A stretch of DNA of 37,696 bases from an uncultured Eubacteriales bacterium (lineage in GTDB: Bacteria > Bacillota > Clostridia > Christensenellales > Borkfalkiaceae): NCBI GenBank assembly GCA_900543915.1, contig UQTB01000021.1, forward strand, positions 1 to 37,696, given 5' to 3'. The first letter of the stretch is position 1. The number at the start of each line of letters is the position of its first letter. Below the pieces are notes generated by a model that did no database searches, had not been told where the DNA came from, and was given only the letters and a program-made list of their open reading frames with translations. Below are positions 16,099 through 23,205 of the stretch, piece by piece. The position numbers and the translations under genes are program-made.

Positions 16099-16743
16099 AT
16101 GGATCAAAATGAAATTGCAGTCGTAACCAGAATGATATTGGAATCCATCGAAAAGGGAAAGAGCTCATCCAAGGGCTACATGGTCCCCATCGGGGTTTCC
16201 GCGCGTCACATTCATCTGACGCAGCAAGACGTTGAAACGCTGTTCGGAGCGGGATATCAACTGACAAAGAAGAAAGAACTGATGGGCGGTCAGTTTGCGT
16301 CCAACGAGTTGGTGACCATAGTCGGTCTGAAACTCCGCGCAATCGAGAACGTCCGTATTTTAGGCCCGGTGAGAAAGGCTTCGCAGGTGGAGATTTCCGC
16401 TACGGACGCCGTAAAGCTGGGGATAAAGGCTCCTGTCCGCGAGTCGGGCAATATCGCGGGGTCCGCGCCGATCGCGGTAGTCGGGCCGAAGGGGGCGATT
16501 TACTTAAAGGAGGGATGTATCGTCGCCAAGCGGCACATTCACATGTCGCCGGAAGACGCGCGCCAGGCGGGCGTTACCGACGGACAGATCGTCTCCGTAA
16601 AAGTAGACAATGAGCGCGGCACCGTTTTCAATAACGTGCTGATCCGCGTGCATCCTTCGTTTACGCTGGAAATGCACATCGATACGGATGAAGCGAACGC
16701 CGCGGAGATCGCGACGGGGCAGCTCGCCGAGATCGTAAAATAG
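16099..16743 (+). CDS. pduL: PduL-type phosphate propanoyltransferase, encapsulated
   Basis: This 214-residue enzyme converts propionyl-CoA and phosphate to propionyl-phosphate and frees CoA for the aldehyde dehydrogenase. The two metal-binding motifs of PduL are visible: S-A-R-H-I-H-L near residue 34 and K-R-H-I-H-M near residue 148. They lie in the duplicated barrel halves. Residues 4-18 (N-E-I-A-V-V-T-R-M-I-L-E-S-I) form an N-terminal amphipathic encapsulation helix, as in Salmonella PduL. The ATG has only a distant AAGGAA. The kinase that would use propionyl-phosphate is not in the window. Confidence 0.92.
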   Translation: MDQNEIAVVTRMILESIEKGKSSSKGYMVPIGVSARHIHLTQQDVETLFGAGYQLTKKKELMGGQFASNELVTIVGLKLRAIENVRILGPVRKASQVEISATDAVKLGIKAPVRESGNIAGSAPIAVVGPKGAIYLKEGCIVAKRHIHMSPEDARQAGVTDGQIVSVKVDNERGTVFNNVLIRVHPSFTLEMHIDTDEANAAEIATGQLAEIVK

Positions 16744-16767
16744 CAGGATACTGCCGAGAGGAATGAA

Positions 16768-17031
16768 ATGATTATCGGAAAAGTGGTCGGAAGCGTGGTT
16801 TCCACGCGCAAAAATGACAATTTAATCGGGAATAAGTTTATGATCGTCGAGCCCATTCCCAGCCTCAAGGTGGAAAATCGCATCGTGGCGATCGATAAGA
16901 TCGGCGCCGGCATCGGCGAATACGTCCTGGTGGCGCAGGGGAGTGCTGCGCGCGTCGGCTGCGGAATGGAGACCGCGCCGGTAGATGCCGCCATCGTCGG
17001 GATCATCGACGAAGGGCAGGATATGGAGTAA
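16768..17031 (+). CDS. BMC-P pentameric vertex protein (EutN/PduN family)
   Basis: This 87-residue protein matches EutN/CcmL vertex proteins. It opens I-I-G-K-V-V-G-S-V-V-S-T, continues with the long loop to D-K-I-G-A-G-I-G-E-Y-V-L-V-A-Q-G-S-A, and ends D-A-A-I-V-G-I-I-D. Pentamers of this family close the twelve vertices of the shell. It sits between PduL and PduS. It is the only vertex gene here. Confidence 0.92.
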   Translation: MIIGKVVGSVVSTRKNDNLIGNKFMIVEPIPSLKVENRIVAIDKIGAGIGEYVLVAQGSAARVGCGMETAPVDAAIVGIIDEGQDME

Positions 17032-17040
17032 TAGCGGACT

Positions 17041-18363
17041 ATGGATAAATCGACATTGGTTTCCCTGCTGAAAGAGAACGGAATCGTAGGCGCCGGCGGC
17101 GCCGGGTTCCCGACTTATGCCAAGATAGACGAGCGGGCGGAAACGATTATCATGAATTGCTGCGAGTGCGAGCCTCTGCTGAAGCTCCACCGGCAGCTGC
17201 TGGAAAAGGACACGCGCGAAATTCTGAACGCGTTTGAGGTGATCCGCGAGACGGTGGGCGCGAAGGAAGCCGTGATCGGCATCAAAGAAGCTTACGTGAC
17301 CACGGTTCAGGCGATTAAGCAGATTATCGGGGAATTTCCTCACATCCGCATCGCGGAACTGGAAGAAGTATATCCCGCGGGCGACGAAGTCGTTCTGATT
17401 TACGAAGTGACGAAAAAGGTCGTCCGTCCGGGCGGTCTTCCCATCGAGAGCGGCATCGCCGTCTTCAACGTCGAGACGGTCTACAATCTCGCGCAGGCGA
17501 TGAAGGGCAAGCCGGTGACCGAAAAGCTGGTTTCCGTCGTCGCGGAAGTCAACCGGCCGGTCACGGTGCGCGTTCCCATCGGAATGCCCCTGCAGGAAGT
17601 CGTCTCTTTGGCGGGCGGCTCTACCATCAAGGATCCCGTCTATCTCGTCGGCGGGCCGATGATGGGGCGGATTCTTCCTCCCACCGAGACGGTAACCAAG
17701 ACGACGAACGCGATTTTGGTGCTGCCGCCCGATCATTATCTGATCGAGCGCAAGCTCTCCAACAATAAGATCAACTTAAAGCGCGCGGCGGCGAGCTGCT
17801 GCCAGTGCTCGATGTGCACCGATCTCTGTCCCCGCCATCTCTTGGGACACCCGATCGAACCGCATCTTCTCATGCGCGCGGCGATCTGCAAGGACATTCA
17901 GCATACCGAGGCGTTTGTCAATACGTTTTTCTGCTGCGGCTGCGGTCTCTGCGAGCTGTACTCCTGTTTCCAGGGGCTTGCGCCGAGAACGCTCATTCAG
18001 GAAGTGAAAAACGGTCTCCGCGCGGCCGGCGTCAAACCGCCCGTCGTGCAGGCGGCTCCCGTTTCTCCCGCACGGGAGGGGCGGAAAGCGCCGATCGAGC
18101 GCCTGATGGCCCGTATAGATCTGTCCAAATATGACAGACCCGCTCCGCTTGAGGAAGATCTGAAGCCGTGCAAGGAAGTCAGGATCCTGCTTTCACAGCA
18201 TATCGGGGCTCCTGCCGTTCCCGTCGTCAGGCAGGGCGACCGCGTGAGCGCGGGGATGATGATTGCCCAGCCGGGCAACGGTCTGAGCGTGGCGATTCAC
18301 GCTTCCATCGACGGCATGGTCACGCAGGTGACGGACAAATATATCAGAATTACGCAGAATTAA
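17041..18363 (+). CDS. pduS: PduS-like RnfC-type cobalamin-reductase/electron-transfer flavoprotein with two [4Fe-4S] motifs
   Basis: This 440-residue protein has the PduS layout. An N-terminal Gly-rich segment (G-I-V-G-A-G-G-A-G-F-P) belongs to the NADH/FMN-binding RnfC region. An SLBB-type domain follows around residues 170-230. A ferredoxin domain has cysteines 253, 256, 259 and 263 (CX2CX2CX3CP) and 298, 301, 304 and 309. The C-terminus is a sandwich domain. With no B12 enzyme in the locus, cobalamin reduction is unlikely; passing electrons across the shell via the neighbouring PduT-like protein is the more probable role. It starts nine bases after the vertex gene and ends ten bases before PduT. 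Confidence 0.9.
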   Translation: MDKSTLVSLLKENGIVGAGGAGFPTYAKIDERAETIIMNCCECEPLLKLHRQLLEKDTREILNAFEVIRETVGAKEAVIGIKEAYVTTVQAIKQIIGEFPHIRIAELEEVYPAGDEVVLIYEVTKKVVRPGGLPIESGIAVFNVETVYNLAQAMKGKPVTEKLVSVVAEVNRPVTVRVPIGMPLQEVVSLAGGSTIKDPVYLVGGPMMGRILPPTETVTKTTNAILVLPPDHYLIERKLSNNKINLKRAAASCCQCSMCTDLCPRHLLGHPIEPHLLMRAAICKDIQHTEAFVNTFFCCGCGLCELYSCFQGLAPRTLIQEVKNGLRAAGVKPPVVQAAPVSPAREGRKAPIERLMARIDLSKYDRPAPLEEDLKPCKEVRILLSQHIGAPAVPVVRQGDRVSAGMMIAQPGNGLSVAIHASIDGMVTQVTDKYIRITQN

Positions 18364-18373
18364 GAGGTAGACC

Positions 18374-18922
18374 ATGAGTAAAGCTATCGGAATGGTGGAA
18401 TATAAGACGACGGCGGCGGGCGTTACCGCGGCCGATCTGATGGTGAAGACTTCGGAAGTCGACATCATCGAGGCGCAGACCGTATGTCCCGGAAAATTCA
18501 TCGCGATCATCGCGGGGGATCTGAGCGCGGTCAAAGCGGCGGTGGATGCGGCGACCAAGCAGCTTCCCCTTCAGCTGATCGATACCTTCGTCCTCGGCAA
18601 CCCGCACGAATCGATCTTTCCCGCGATCGTGGGCACGAGCAATGTGGAAGACGTCAAGGCGCTCGGCATCATGGAGACTTACGATGCCGCGCAGATCATC
18701 GTCGCCGCGGATGAAGCGGCGAAGACCGCAAACGTCTCGCTGATTGAGATCCGTCTTGCGCGCGGGATGTGCGGCAAGTCTTATCTCATGCTGACCGGCG
18801 AAGTCGCCGCCGTGGAAGCGGCGATCGAGCGCGCGCGCAAGGCGACGCAGAAGAACGGCATGTATCTGGACAGCTCCGTGATCGCGCGCCCGGACAAGAA
18901 GATTATCAATACGATTCTGTAA
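18374..18922 (+). CDS. pduT: BMC-T tandem-domain trimeric shell protein (PduT-like)
   Basis: This 182-residue protein has two BMC domains in tandem (roughly residues 1-90 and 95-182), forming pseudohexameric trimers. Cys38 lies in Q-T-V-C-P-G-K-F, the same position and context as the cysteine that holds the pore [4Fe-4S] cluster in Salmonella PduT. The cluster is probably retained and pairs functionally with PduS next door. The second domain shows R-G-M-C-G-K-S-Y and ends S-V-I-A-R-P. It is the last gene before a terminator hairpin. Confidence 0.92.
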   Translation: MSKAIGMVEYKTTAAGVTAADLMVKTSEVDIIEAQTVCPGKFIAIIAGDLSAVKAAVDAATKQLPLQLIDTFVLGNPHESIFPAIVGTSNVEDVKALGIMETYDAAQIIVAADEAAKTANVSLIEIRLARGMCGKSYLMLTGEVAAVEAAIERARKATQKNGMYLDSSVIARPDKKIINTIL

Positions 18923-18931
18923 CGAAAGAAG

Positions 18932-18969
18932 AAATTGCAAATCTGCATGCTCGGGTTTGCAATTTTTTT
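18932..18969 (+). terminator. Terminator/attenuator between PduT and the regulator
   Basis: A 10-bp stem, AAATTGCAAA (18932-18941) with TTTGCAATTT (18956-18965), runs into an unbroken T-tract to 18969. No good promoter is visible between this and the regulator start at 19012, so the regulator and ParAB genes may be expressed by read-through. Confidence 0.75.
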
Positions 18970-19011
18970 GAATTTGCCGAAAACCCGGTAAACGTGAAAA
19001 GGGGAAAGCAA

Positions 19012-19791
19012 ATGCTTGCAATAGAGAGAAAAAATCAGATTCTTACCATATTACAGGACGAAAAAAAGGTCGTGGTCGCGGAACTGTCGGCAAAGTTCGG
19101 GGTATCCGAAGAGACCATCCGCAGGGATCTGGAAAAGCTGGAAAAAGAGGGGTATGTCGTCAAGGCGTACGGCGGCGCGGTGTTGAATGAAAACGCGCAG
19201 AAAGATCTCCCGTCCATGGTTCGCCGCAAGACGAACATCGTCGGGAAACAGCGGATCGCAGAGCTGATTTCCGCGCGTATCAAGGACGGCGATTCCATTA
19301 TGCTGGACGCATCTTCCACGGCGCTCTATATCGCGCAGAAGATCAAAGATAAAAAGAATATCACGCTCATCACAAATTCGGTGGAGATTCTCTATGAGAC
19401 GAGCGATATGGCTGGCTGGAAGATCTTTTCCACGGGCGGGATCATGGCGGAAGGCGCGATGGCGCTGATCGGCACGTACGCGAACAGCATGGTGGAGCGT
19501 CTGCACGTCGCAAAGACCATCGTTTCCTGCAAAGGGCTGGAAAAGCGGCGCGGCATCACGGATTCCTCCGAGGTGCACAGCTCCACGAAGCGCGCCATGC
19601 TCGCCGCGGCAGAGAAAAAGATTTTGGCGGTAGATCATCTGAAGTTCGACCGCAGCGCCTTTGACCGCGTGTGCGGGTTTGAAAACATCGACGTCATCGT
19701 GACCGACCGCAGACCTTCTTCCGAGTGGATGAAGGTGTTTGAGAAATACGGCATCGAATGCCATTATCCGGAGGAAGAGCAGAATGGCTGA
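19012..19791 (+). CDS. DeoR-family transcriptional regulator
   Basis: This 259-residue protein has the DeoR layout. The N-terminal winged helix-turn-helix (residues 5-55) contains A-E-L-S-A-K-F-G-V-S-E-E-T-I-R-R-D-L. The C-terminal DeoRC sugar-phosphate-sensing domain has D-G-D-S-I-M-L-D-A-S-S-T and ends in the I-L-A-V-D-H-L-K-F and V-T-D-R region. Family repressors respond to sugar phosphates, so fuculose- or rhamnulose-1-phosphate is a plausible inducer; this is inferred from context. The open frame extends upstream to 18769 inside PduT, but the ATG at 19012 after AAAGGGGAA gives the normal family N-terminus. Its stop overlaps the ParA start by eight bases. Confidence 0.88.
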   Translation: MLAIERKNQILTILQDEKKVVVAELSAKFGVSEETIRRDLEKLEKEGYVVKAYGGAVLNENAQKDLPSMVRRKTNIVGKQRIAELISARIKDGDSIMLDASSTALYIAQKIKDKKNITLITNSVEILYETSDMAGWKIFSTGGIMAEGAMALIGTYANSMVERLHVAKTIVSCKGLEKRRGITDSSEVHSSTKRAMLAAAEKKILAVDHLKFDRSAFDRVCGFENIDVIVTDRRPSSEWMKVFEKYGIECHYPEEEQNG

Positions 19792-20575
19792 TACGAAGAC
19801 CATTTGTTTTGCGAACAATAAGGGCGGGAGCGGGAAATCCACTACCTGTTCGAGCTTGGCCTACGCGTTTTCCCAGATGGGGAAAAAAGTGCTGGTCGTC
19901 GACGGCGACATGCAGCTGAATTTATCCCTCGCTTTCTTCGACGAAGATACCGTTCTCTCTTTTGCCGGCGGGGAGGAAAACCTCTATTACGCGATCAAAG
20001 GGCAGAAGGATCTGACGCCTTACGTGAAGAAAACGGAATATGAGAATCTTTCGCTGATCCCGTCCTCCACGCTGATGAGCAGTATCGAATACGAGCTGTT
20101 TACGAAATGGCAGCGGGAGTATATCCTGAAAAACTGCCTGCAAAAGATCAAAGAGAGCGGCGAATACGATTATATCCTGATCGACGCGCCGCCTACGCTG
20201 GGCGGCTGGGTGATGAATATTTTGGCAGCTTCCGATTACCTGATCATTCCGGTCGAAGCGAGCCCGTGGGGATTGTTCGGTCTCGCCAATATGTTTGAAT
20301 TTTTGGAAGAGGTGAAAAATCTCAACCCGGCGCTGAAACTGGCCGGCGTCGTCGTGACGAAGGTGGACGCCCGCAAAAACTACTTCAAGCAGACGATGGA
20401 GTCGCTGGCAGAGTTAAAGGACGTCAACGTCTTTGAAAACGTAATCCATCTGGATTCCAGCATCGAATGGGCGCAGGATAACTCCAAGCCGGTAGGCAAA
20501 TACAAGCGGAGCAGCCGCAGCGCCAAAGAATATATGAATTTAGCAGAGGAGGTTATCAATCATGTCAGTAGGTAA
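19784..20575 (+). CDS. ParA/Soj-family ATPase, candidate microcompartment-positioning ATPase
   Basis: This 263-residue protein is a ParA-type ATPase. The deviant Walker A motif N-K-G-G-S-G-K-S-T has the signature Lys13 and P-loop Lys18. D-G-D-M-Q-L follows at residues 40-45 (consensus DxDxQ), then L-I-D-A-P-P-T as Walker B. ParA proteins bind nucleoid DNA as ATP dimers and position plasmids, chromosomes or protein complexes; McdA does this for carboxysomes. It has no N-terminal DNA-binding extension, as in Soj and McdA. The gene overlaps the DeoR regulator by eight bases and the following ParB-like gene by 14 bases, placing it in the microcompartment transcription unit. A partition role for the microcompartment is inferred. 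A plasmid or chromosome role is less likely because no parS-like repeats were seen nearby. Confidence 0.88.
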   Translation: MADTKTICFANNKGGSGKSTTCSSLAYAFSQMGKKVLVVDGDMQLNLSLAFFDEDTVLSFAGGEENLYYAIKGQKDLTPYVKKTEYENLSLIPSSTLMSSIEYELFTKWQREYILKNCLQKIKESGEYDYILIDAPPTLGGWVMNILAASDYLIIPVEASPWGLFGLANMFEFLEEVKNLNPALKLAGVVVTKVDARKNYFKQTMESLAELKDVNVFENVIHLDSSIEWAQDNSKPVGKYKRSSRSAKEYMNLAEEVINHVSR

Positions 20576-20978
20576 GGGCAGTTTAAAGCGCGCTTCCGGT
20601 CAGGCGAAGCCCGCGGCAAAAAAAGTGATCTGCGACAATACGGTGCTGGACGTGGCGATCGGTTCGCTCGTCTTTCAGCCGGTCGTCGTCTCGGGTGACT
20701 TTGTGAAATCGGTAAAGACGTACGGCGCGATCCTTCCCGTCGCGGTCGTCCGCAGAGGAGAGCAGCTCGCTGTGGTGGACGGCGTGAAACGCGTTTCCGC
20801 GCTCAAAGAGCTGGGCGTCGAAACGGTGAAAGTGATCGTCCTTTCAGGGAACGAAAAAGACGCCGAGCGCGAACTGAAAAAGTTCTCAGCGGTTCCCGCG
20901 TCCATTCACGAGGAAAAGTTCAAGGCAGTCACGGGGGGGAGCGTGGAGCAGCGCACCGTTCCCGTCTATCTCCTGTAA
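20562..20978 (+). CDS. Small ParB-N-domain-like protein, partner of the ParA ATPase
   Basis: This 138-residue protein resembles only the N-terminal domain of ParB/Spo0J. It shows F-Q-P after a short strand, Y-G-A-I-L-P-V-A-V (consensus GxxxPIxV), and V-V-D-G-V-K-R-V-S-A-L-K-E-L-G in place of the G-E-R-R box. Arginine to lysine and valine changes in that box make CTP binding doubtful. The helix-turn-helix and dimerisation domains of ParB are missing, so parS binding is not expected. The first 20 residues are basic (V-G-K-G-S-L-K-R) and recall the lysine-rich N-terminus that lets Spo0J stimulate Soj. It is translated from inside the parA end with a strong AGAGGAGG site. It could link ParA to the microcompartment shell; that role is inferred. 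Confidence 0.75.
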   Translation: MSVGKGSLKRASGQAKPAAKKVICDNTVLDVAIGSLVFQPVVVSGDFVKSVKTYGAILPVAVVRRGEQLAVVDGVKRVSALKELGVETVKVIVLSGNEKDAERELKKFSAVPASIHEEKFKAVTGGSVEQRTVPVYLL

Positions 20979-20995
20979 ACGTCAGAAATTCGCCG

Positions 20996-21026
20996 GCTCC
21001 CGCGTTGACCCGCGGGAGCTTTTTTA
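20996..21026 (+). terminator. Strong terminator ending the microcompartment locus
   Basis: A 9-bp perfect stem GCTCCCGCG (20996-21004) with CGCGGGAGC (21011-21019) is followed directly by TTTTTT. It closes the transcription unit after the ParB-like gene. Confidence 0.9.
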
Positions 21027-21035
21027 TAAAAAGGG

Positions 21036-21065
21036 TTGACATGCCCGCGGAATTCGCGGTATAAT
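21036..21065 (+). promoter_or_regulatory. Consensus promoter for the Lgt-family gene
   Basis: TTGACA (21036-21041), an 18-base spacer and TATAAT (21060-21065) lie 25 bases before the ATG, with AAAGGAG at 21079-21085. Confidence 0.85.
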
Positions 21066-21090
21066 AATCCCAAACGACAAAGGAGAAACT

Positions 21091-22044
21091 ATGTACCCCG
21101 ACAATCTTATTTCATTTACCTTGTTCGGCGAGCCGGTCACAATCAATCTGTACGGCATCTGCATCGCCCTGGCGCTTTTGGCGGCGCTCCTGGTATTTCA
21201 CTTTTATACGAGTTTTAAAAAACTCAATTCCAAAGTGCAGGATTTCGGCTATATTACCGCGATCTGCGCGATGGCGGGGGGCTTTCTCTTCGCCAAGCTG
21301 TTCCAGGCGGTTTACGATTGGATCGAGGACGGCACGTTCGATTTCGCCAATGCGGGCATCACCGCTATGGGCGGTTTTATCGGCGGCGCGCTGGTCTTTA
21401 TCGGCATTTATTTCGGCGTGGGGCATTTCTATTTTGAAAAAGACGAGGGCGTGCATAAAGGCGAATTTATGAAAATCCTGCAGGTCGCGCCCATCTGTAT
21501 CACGCTCGCCCATGCGATCGGCAGAATCGGCTGCCTGATGAGCGGGTGCTGCCACGGCGCGCTCGTGGAAAAAAATTATCAGGGCAGCCTCTGGTATCAT
21601 GGCGGCTTGTGGATGAAGGCGAATGGGGGATATTACATCCCCACGCAGCTGTACGAATCGCTGTTTCTGTTCCTGCTGTTCGGCGTTCTTACGTTTTTGT
21701 ACTTCAAGCGCTACAATTTTACGTACGTCGTCTATCTGATCGCCTACGGCGCGTGGCGCATCTTTATCGAGTTTTTCCGTGCCGACCACCGCGGGGAGAT
21801 CATTCCGGGATCCGGGATTTCTCCCTCGCAGTTTCAGTCAATTCTCTTCATTTTGGGAGGAATCGCGATGCTCATTGTAATGTTCGCATGCAAGTGGCGG
21901 TTCCGAGATCCAGAGGGAAGTATTCTGACGTTGGCGGAATATAAGGCGCTGCACGGCAGAAAGAAAAAGGCGCCTGAACAAACCGAAGAAGCGCCGCAGG
22001 GCAGCGAAGACAGCGGCGCGCCGGACGACGGGCCGCAGCCGTAA
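21091..22044 (+). CDS. lgt: Lgt-family (prolipoprotein diacylglyceryl transferase-like) membrane protein
   Basis: This 317-residue integral membrane protein has about seven hydrophobic segments. It opens with the I-N-L-Y-G-I-C-I-A-L first helix typical of Lgt, which moves diacylglycerol from phosphatidylglycerol to the lipobox cysteine of prolipoproteins. The Lgt signature (HxxGRxGNFxNxE) appears here as H-A-I-G-R-I-G-C-L-M-S-G-C-C-H-G. His and the GR pair are kept, but the Asn and Glu positions are replaced by Cys-containing residues. P-T-Q-L-Y-E-S and R-I-F-I-E-F-F-R-A-D near the C-terminus match the second Lgt motif. The last 60 residues are a hydrophilic tail rich in Glu, Gln and Pro. It may be the main Lgt or a paralogue; the altered signature lowers certainty about substrate. 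Confidence 0.8.
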   Translation: MYPDNLISFTLFGEPVTINLYGICIALALLAALLVFHFYTSFKKLNSKVQDFGYITAICAMAGGFLFAKLFQAVYDWIEDGTFDFANAGITAMGGFIGGALVFIGIYFGVGHFYFEKDEGVHKGEFMKILQVAPICITLAHAIGRIGCLMSGCCHGALVEKNYQGSLWYHGGLWMKANGGYYIPTQLYESLFLFLLFGVLTFLYFKRYNFTYVVYLIAYGAWRIFIEFFRADHRGEIIPGSGISPSQFQSILFILGGIAMLIVMFACKWRFRDPEGSILTLAEYKALHGRKKKAPEQTEEAPQGSEDSGAPDDGPQP

Positions 22045-22050
22045 CAAAGA

Positions 22051-22078
22051 AAAAAGAGGGATTAACGCCCTCTTTTTT
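22051..22078. terminator. Bidirectional terminator between convergent genes
   Basis: AAAAAGAGGG (22051-22060) pairs with CCCTCTTTTT (22068-22077) around ATTAACG. A-runs and T-runs on both sides allow termination on either strand, between the Lgt-family gene and the minus-strand aldo-keto reductase. Confidence 0.8.
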
Positions 22079-22092
22079 ACGTTGTTTTCCAT

Positions 22093-23007
22093 TCAGGGAA
22101 TGCTGTTTCCCGCCGTGCGGTAGATTGCATACCATTCTCCGCGGGTAATCGTCACATCGGCGGCCTTGGCGATCTGCGCGACGCGCGCTCCGTTTGTCGT
22201 CCCGATGATCGGCTGCATCCCCGCGGGGTGGCGCAAAATCCAGGCGATCGTCGCGGCGGAAACCGTGATGCCGTACCGCCCGGCAACGGCTTGCAGCGCG
22301 TCGTTCAGCGCTTGGAAAGCGGGATTCCCGATATACGTGCCGGAATCGGCACGGAAGGGAGACCACGGCTGAATTACGATATCGTTCAGCCGGCAGTAAT
22401 CCAGGATCATGCCGTCCCGCACCGCGCTCGCTTCTTCGCTTGTGTTCACATGGATCCCGCAGTCTACCAGGCCGGTATGTACGGGGCTGAACTGCAGCTG
22501 ATTGAACACGATCGGCAGGCGGCAATATTTTTTTAAGAGCGCGATCTGTAAGGGGTTGAAGTTGGATACGCCGAAATAGCGCACCTTTCCCGCGGCGTGT
22601 AGCGCCTCAAGGGCTTCCGCCACCTCTTCGGGCTGACAGAGCGCGTCCGGGCGGTGCAGCAGCAGAACGTCTATCCGCTCGGTATTCAGCCGTTTCAGGC
22701 TGCCGTCCACGCTGTCCAGGATATGTCCGCGGCTGAAATCGTATCCCTCTCCGGGCACAATGCCGCATTTTGTCTGAACGGTGATCCTGTCGCGGAGCGA
22801 AGGCTCCCGCCGCAAGAGCGCCCCGAAGCGCGCTTCGCACGCGCCGCGGCCGTAGATATCCGCGTGGTCGAAAAAGTCGATCCCGTTTTCTAAATCCGTC
22901 TTGACAAGCGCCTCGACCTCTGCGTCGGTCATTTCCGCTATGCGCATACAGCCCTGGGCGATTACGGGAACGGTCAGATCGGTGCCGTTCGGTTTTAAGT
23001 ATCGCAT
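22093..23007 (-). CDS. Aldo-keto reductase (oxidoreductase of the YdhF type)
   Basis: This 304-residue NADPH-type aldo-keto reductase shows the catalytic tetrad: the Asp in F-F-D-H-A-D-I-Y with Tyr, Lys in V-Q-T-K-C-G, and His in L-L-L-H-R-P-D. V-S-N-F-N-P and the C-terminal I-I-G-T-T-N cofactor loop are also seen. Length and the D-H-A-D-I-Y variant resemble E. coli YdhF. The natural substrate is unknown. The frame stays open upstream to 23826, but the ATG at 23007 has AGGAG at good spacing, a promoter just upstream, and the normal family start. It stands alone and runs divergently from the ABC transporter genes. Confidence 0.85.
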   Translation of the reverse strand: MRYLKPNGTDLTVPVIAQGCMRIAEMTDAEVEALVKTDLENGIDFFDHADIYGRGACEARFGALLRREPSLRDRITVQTKCGIVPGEGYDFSRGHILDSVDGSLKRLNTERIDVLLLHRPDALCQPEEVAEALEALHAAGKVRYFGVSNFNPLQIALLKKYCRLPIVFNQLQFSPVHTGLVDCGIHVNTSEEASAVRDGMILDYCRLNDIVIQPWSPFRADSGTYIGNPAFQALNDALQAVAGRYGITVSAATIAWILRHPAGMQPIIGTTNGARVAQIAKAADVTITRGEWYAIYRTAGNSIP

Positions 23008-23028
23008 GATGTGCTCCTTTTTTTCTCC

Positions 23029-23058
23029 ATTATAAGGCAGCGGGTGAGAAAAAGTCAA
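23029..23058 (-). promoter_or_regulatory. Promoter for the aldo-keto reductase
   Basis: On the minus strand: TTGACT (23053-23058), an 18-base spacer and TATAAT (23029-23034), 22 bases before the ATG. Confidence 0.75.
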
Positions 23059-23091
23059 CAGTTTGCGGGAGCAGGATTCCCGTTGCCCGCC

Positions 23092-23120
23092 TTGACAGCG
23101 CGGAGCGATTATGCTATAAT
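23092..23120 (+). promoter_or_regulatory. Consensus extended -10 promoter for the ABC transporter operon
   Basis: TTGACA (23092-23097), a 17-base spacer and TATAAT (23115-23120) are present. TG at 23112-23113 adds an extended -10. Confidence 0.85.
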
Positions 23121-23124
23121 AACA

Positions 23125-23151
23125 CCTGTTCATTATAATGACGGAAACAGG
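23125..23151 (+). promoter_or_regulatory. Palindrome just downstream of the ABC promoter, candidate operator
   Basis: TCATTATAATGA (23130-23141) is a perfect 12-base palindrome within the first bases of the expected transcript. CCTGTT (23125-23130) and AACAGG (23146-23151) flank it as a second inverted pair. A repressor site or a small leader hairpin are both possible; no regulator gene adjoins it. Confidence 0.45.
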
Positions 23152-23205
23152 GGAAACGAATAAACCCGCGTTATAATGAAATTGAGTATCAGAAAAAGAG
23201 GCTGT

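Noticed and set aside
19784..20978. Plasmid or integrated-element partition cassette
   Set aside because: No replication, mobility or parS-like repeat sequence is nearby, and the genes overlap the locus regulator, so a link to the microcompartment is more likely.
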